Part shown: piece after piece, positions 61,034-64,000 of the stretch
Position numbering within the stretch: position 1 is the first letter of the stretch
How the letters are laid out: every line of letters starts with the position of its first letter
DNA from: Flavobacterium sp.
GTDB lineage: Bacteria > Bacteroidota > Bacteroidia > Flavobacteriales > Flavobacteriaceae
NCBI RefSeq assembly: GCF_024642105.1
Contig: NZ_JAHEBT010000052.1
Coordinates: 372,001 to 436,000, forward strand
DNA length: 64,000 bases
Direction of reading: 5' to 3'
Made by a program: the position numbers and the translations under genes
Notes under the pieces: generated by a model
Told to the model about the DNA's origin: nothing
The model's input: the letters and a program-made list of their open reading frames with translations, nothing else
Databases searched by the model: none

Positions 61034-61118
61034 ATTGTCATTCCGAATTTATTTCGGAATCTATAAATAGTTCAAATCAATTATTTTAAAGAAACTGAAA
61101 CAAGTTCAGTTTGACAAG
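61034..61118. repeat. Candidate interspersed intergenic repeat (two hairpins, TTGTCA ends)
   Basis: An 85-base stretch bounded by inverted TTGTCA / TGACAA ends. It contains hairpin ATTCCGAA-TTTAT-TTCGGAAT (61040-61060) and hairpin AAACTGAA-ACAAG-TTCAGTTT (61092-61112). I recall similar TGTCATTCCGAA...CTGAAACAAGTTCAG elements scattered between genes in Flavobacterium genomes. It fills the gap between convergent genes and may also end transcription. Confidence 0.55.
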
Positions 61119-61128
61119 AATATGGATT

Positions 61129-61605
61129 TTAGGACGCCCTCTTTTTATTATTGACAATATCTTCAATAATATTTAAATGATGACCTGTGTGAATTTCAAG
61201 AAAACGGATTGTTTCTTTTAATTTTAATTTTCCAAAGTAAGGATGTTCAAAAAAGTGATCTTTGGAAACTACCTCCAACGCTTTAATTGCGTCTCTTGTT
61301 TTAGACAAATGTTCTTGTAAATCTTCATTGTTTATGAGTGCTTTTGGGACCACAACTTTGGGTGCTTTTGCTTTTCCTCTGGGAATTTTTTTCGTTGCCA
61401 ATACAACCAACTTCATCAAACTAAACTTCCAGTTATAATCTTTCGGATTGGACTGTTGTACAGCGCTAACAATCCCATTTATGGTTAAAAGCGAATGTTC
61501 AATTTGCCATCCAACAGTAGATTGTGATACTTGTGGATTAATCAATTCACTACTTGGAATATGGAATTCTAATTGATTCAATAAAGCCGCTAAGTTGTTT
61601 TTCAT
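61129..61605 (-). CDS. DinB-like / DUF1569-type small protein
   Basis: A 158-residue cytoplasmic protein of mostly helical character. The spaced His residues GWQIEHSLL (about 35), HPYFGKLKLKETIRFLEIHTGHHLNIIEDI (about 118-147) are as in DinB-type four-helix metal-binding proteins, where three His hold a metal. The DinB superfamily includes thiol transferases; the role here is unknown. A basic middle stretch (KKIPRGKAKAPKV) is present. It is a single gene convergent with the S9 peptidase. Confidence 0.65.
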   Translation of the reverse strand: MKNNLAALLNQLEFHIPSSELINPQVSQSTVGWQIEHSLLTINGIVSAVQQSNPKDYNWKFSLMKLVVLATKKIPRGKAKAPKVVVPKALINNEDLQEHLSKTRDAIKALEVVSKDHFFEHPYFGKLKLKETIRFLEIHTGHHLNIIEDIVNNKKRAS

Positions 61606-61736
61606 TTTATGGTTTTGAGTAATTAGAATTTGTCTCCAACCAAAAATACGAAAATGAAAATTAGATTGGATGGATAATTTATGAATCTGCTCTGATAGAG
61701 CAAAATTGAGATTGCTTATGCACGACTTAAAACAAA

Positions 61737-61762
61737 AAAACCTTGCATTGCTGCAAGGTTTT
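61737..61762 (-). terminator. Terminator of the fabH-accB-accC operon
   Basis: A perfect 11-base stem AAAACCTTGCA / TGCAAGGTTTT with loop TTGC, followed on the minus strand by TTTTTTTG-like sequence. It lies 23 bases after the accC stop. Confidence 0.88.
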
Positions 61763-61784
61763 CTATGAAATGTTTTTTTATTTC

Positions 61785-63131
61785 TTATTCCGGATCATTC
61801 ATTTTGAATGTGTCCATGAAAGCTGTTGTGTAATCACCCGCAATATAACGAGGATCGTCCATCAACTGTCTGTGGAACGGAATCGTAGTTTTAACTCCTT
61901 CAATTACGAATTCGTCCAATGCTCTTCTCATTTTACTGATAGCTTCTTCACGTGTTTGTGCTGTTGTAATCAACTTAGCAATCATAGAATCGTAGTTTGG
62001 CGGAATAGAATACCCTGAATATACGTGAGTATCTAAACGCACACCATGACCGCCTGGCATGTGCAAGGTGGTGATTTTTCCTGGTGACGGACGGAAGTCA
62101 TTGTACGGGTCTTCGGCATTGATACGACATTCAATAGCGTGTAATTGTGGCAAGTAATTTTTACCAGAAATTGGCACACCAGCTGCCACTAAAATTTGCT
62201 CACGAATCAAGTCGTAATCAATTACTTGTTCTGTAATTGGGTGTTCTACTTGGATACGCGTATTCATTTCCATGAAATAGAAATTACGGTGTTTGTCTAC
62301 CAAGAATTCTACTGTTCCAGCTCCTTCATATTTAATATATTCTGCAGCTTTTACAGCAGCTTCTCCCATTTTTAGACGCAATTCATCGGTCATAAATGGA
62401 GAAGGTGTTTCTTCTGTTAATTTTTGGTGACGACGTTGTACAGAACAATCTCTTTCAGAAAGGTGACAGGCTTTACCGTAAGAATCTCCTACGATTTGGA
62501 TTTCGATATGACGAGGCTCTTCGATTAATTTCTCCAAGTACATTCCGTCATTTCCAAAAGCTGCAGCTGACTCTTGACGAGCGCCTTCCCAAGCTTTTAA
62601 TAAATCTTCTTCTTTCCAAACAGCACGCATTCCTTTTCCACCACCACCAGCAGTGGCTTTCAACATTACTGGGTAACCAAATTGGTTAGCCAATTCTGCT
62701 GCTTGTTCGTACGATTCTAAAATACCTACTGAACCTGGAACACAAGGAACTCCTGCTTCAATCATGGTCGATTTAGCCGAAGCTTTGTCTCCCATTCTAT
62801 CAATCATTTCTGGAGCTGCACCAATAAATTTGATACCGTGTTCTTGACAGATTTTTGAGAATTTTGAATTTTCAGAAAGGAAACCGTATCCTGGGTGAAT
62901 TGCATCAGCATTAGTAATCTCTGCTGCTGCAATAATATTGGACATTTTCAAATACGATAAATTACTTGGAGCGGGACCAATACACACTGCTTCATCTGCA
63001 AATTTTACGTGTAAACTTTCCGCATCAGCAGTAGAATAAACAGCAACTGTTTTGATTCCCATCTCTTTGCAAGTACGAATTACACGAAGTGCAATTTCTC
63101 CTCTATTTGCAATTAATATTTTTTTAAACAT
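61785..63131 (-). CDS. accC: Acetyl-CoA carboxylase, biotin carboxylase subunit
   Basis: I use the Met at 63131, nine codons inside the track ORF, because it gives the family-standard N-terminus [21 protein letters not shown] and a normal length of 448 residues. The ATP-grasp fold shows [19 protein letters not shown], the glycine-rich loop [12 protein letters not shown], the substrate region [12 protein letters not shown] and the catalytic [13 protein letters not shown]. It carboxylates the biotin of AccB at the cost of ATP, the first step of fatty-acid synthesis. It follows accB with a 71-base gap and ends the operon. Confidence 0.95.
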   Translation of the reverse strand: MFKKILIANRGEIALRVIRTCKEMGIKTVAVYSTADAESLHVKFADEAVCIGPAPSNLSYLKMSNIIAAAEITNADAIHPGYGFLSENSKFSKICQEHGIKFIGAAPEMIDRMGDKASAKSTMIEAGVPCVPGSVGILESYEQAAELANQFGYPVMLKATAGGGGKGMRAVWKEEDLLKAWEGARQESAAAFGNDGMYLEKLIEEPRHIEIQIVGDSYGKACHLSERDCSVQRRHQKLTEETPSPFMTDELRLKMGEAAVKAAEYIKYEGAGTVEFLVDKHRNFYFMEMNTRIQVEHPITEQVIDYDLIREQILVAAGVPISGKNYLPQLHAIECRINAEDPYNDFRPSPGKITTLHMPGGHGVRLDTHVYSGYSIPPNYDSMIAKLITTAQTREEAISKMRRALDEFVIEGVKTTIPFHRQLMDDPRYIAGDYTTAFMDTFKMNDPE

Positions 63132-63202
63132 AGATTTTTTAATTTGAAAATTAAACAATTTGAAAATTTGAAAATGAATTCAAATGACTACATTTTTTCA
63201 AA

Positions 63203-63694
63203 TTAAGACGGATCTACTAAGAATAATGGTTGATCGAATTCTACTGGAGACATATCATCCACTAAAATTTTAACAATTTTACCAGAAACTTCTGATTCGA
63301 TTTCGTTGAATAATTTCATTGCTTCAATTACACACAAAACATCTCCTTTACCGATACTACTTCCTACCTCAACAAAAACAGGTTTGTCTGGAGAAGGTTT
63401 TCTATAGAAAGTACCAATAATTGGTGATTTGATCGTAATATATTTAGACTCTTCTGCTACTGGTGCTGCTGGTGCTACTGGTGCCGCAGCTACTGGAGCT
63501 ACTGCTTGAGGAGCTACTGCTTGTTGCAACATGGGTTGTGCAGGCATTTGCTGAACATACGTTGTTGTTTCTGTAGCATTACCTTCTAAAGTCGTTCTGA
63601 TGGTCACTTTTACATCGTCCATCTCCAATTTAACCTCTGCAACTCCTGAGTTTGCAACAAATTTGATTAGGTTTTGAATTTCTTTTAAATCCAT
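63203..63694 (-). CDS. accB: Biotin carboxyl carrier protein of acetyl-CoA carboxylase
   Basis: A 163-residue protein with an N-terminal helical part, a Pro/Ala-rich linker (about residues 55-82, [18 protein letters not shown]) and the C-terminal biotinyl domain with [16 protein letters not shown] and the biotinylation motif EAMKL (Lys about 127). It carries carboxybiotin between AccC and the transferase. It lies between fabH (23-base gap) and accC. Confidence 0.95.
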   Translation of the reverse strand: MDLKEIQNLIKFVANSGVAEVKLEMDDVKVTIRTTLEGNATETTTYVQQMPAQPMLQQAVAPQAVAPVAAAPVAPAAPVAEESKYITIKSPIIGTFYRKPSPDKPVFVEVGSSIGKGDVLCVIEAMKLFNEIESEVSGKIVKILVDDMSPVEFDQPLFLVDPS

Positions 63695-63717
63695 AATGAT
63701 TTGTTTTTAGTTTACAT

Positions 63718-64000
63718 TTATTTTTTGTCGTAGGCCCATTTCAAATAAATAGAACCCCAAGTAAATCCACCACCAAAAGCAGCAAATATTATTGTATCTC
63801 CTTTTTTGAATTGTTTTTCAAAATCATTCAATACTAATGGTAAAGTAGCCGAAGTAGTATTTCCATATCGTTCGATATTCATCAATACTTTCTCTTCTTC
63901 TAAGTTCATTCTGCTAGCAGTAGCATCAATGATACGTTTATTAGCTTGGTGTGGCACTAACCAATCTACGTCTTCATTAGTCAAATTATTTCTTTTCAAG
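63718..64000 (-). CDS. fabH: 3-oxoacyl-ACP synthase III, C-terminal part (5' part beyond window)
   Basis: The last 94 residues of a beta-ketoacyl-ACP synthase III, open at the window edge; the Met that starts the track ORF is internal. The catalytic His lies in WLVPHQANKRII and the catalytic Asn in YGNTTSATLPL; the C-terminus FAAFGGGFTWGSIYLKW is typical of FabH. It condenses acetyl-CoA with malonyl-ACP. It precedes accB and accC, a known order in Bacteroidota. Confidence 0.93.
   Translation of the reverse strand, partial: LKRNNLTNEDVDWLVPHQANKRIIDATASRMNLEEEKVLMNIERYGNTTSATLPLVLNDFEKQFKKGDTIIFAAFGGGFTWGSIYLKWAYDKK

Overview
The window looks like a chromosome segment of a Bacteroidota species, most likely a member of the Flavobacteriaceae close to Flavobacterium. 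The evidence is very AT-rich DNA, two SusC/SusD pairs, lipoproteins with Bacteroidota-style lipoboxes, promoters with a TAnnTTTG -7 box, and the fused aldolase/dehydrogenase type of rhamnose catabolism. I see no rRNA, tRNA, insertion sequence, prophage or CRISPR array.

Bases 1-54000 are essentially one large polysaccharide utilisation locus for rhamnogalacturonan-I (the pectin backbone), joined to the pathway for the rhamnose it releases. From left to right: (i) 1-4939, minus strand, L-rhamnose transporter, bifunctional rhamnulose-1-phosphate aldolase/lactaldehyde dehydrogenase, rhamnose isomerase and a truncated sugar kinase; (ii) 5257-6303, a divergent GntR-type regulator; (iii) 6367-14087, minus-strand operon of a DUF4450 protein, an unclassified secreted enzyme and a PL11 rhamnogalacturonan lyase; (iv) 14276-20033, plus-strand operon of a CE12 esterase, a GH2 and a protein with two CE12 domains; (v) 20075-23007, minus-strand acetylesterase, GH43-like propeller and rhamnose mutarotase; (vi) 23134-27799, SusC/SusD pair 1; (vii) 28060-30474, GH2; (viii) 30665-37134, minus-strand operon of a CBM9-like/PKD protein, DUF4861, GH105, PL22-like and GH28; (ix) 37324-42359, SusC/SusD pair 2; (x) 42649-46745, Tat-type GH43-like protein and a third GH2; (xi) 47014-54014, plus-strand operon of PL22, GH106 rhamnosidase, GH105 and an esterase-GH43-like fusion.

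The likely division of labour: SusC/D bind and import fragments, PL11 cuts the backbone, CE12 and other esterases remove acetyl groups, GH2 and GH43-like enzymes trim galactan and arabinan side chains, GH105 removes unsaturated galacturonate, GH106 and GH28 release rhamnose and galacturonate, and PL22 handles oligogalacturonides. RhaM, RhaT, RhaI, kinase and the aldolase/dehydrogenase carry rhamnose into central metabolism.

The most striking unannotated signal is a direct-repeat operator, ACAGGA-N4-ACAGGAYAG, in front of nine transcription units of this locus, including rhaT. In seven of the nine it lies exactly 19 bases upstream of a TAnnTTTG-like box. This defines a candidate regulon that unites rhamnose catabolism with the pectin locus. 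The second SusC/D operon lacks it and has a LacI-type palindrome instead.

From 54033 onward the content is ordinary chromosome: an ECF sigma/membrane protein/LTxxQ protein/outer-membrane protein cluster, a lipoprotein with five PepSY-like repeats and His-rich linkers, mtgA, an S9 peptidase, a DinB-like protein, and the end of a fatty-acid operon (fabH-accB-accC).
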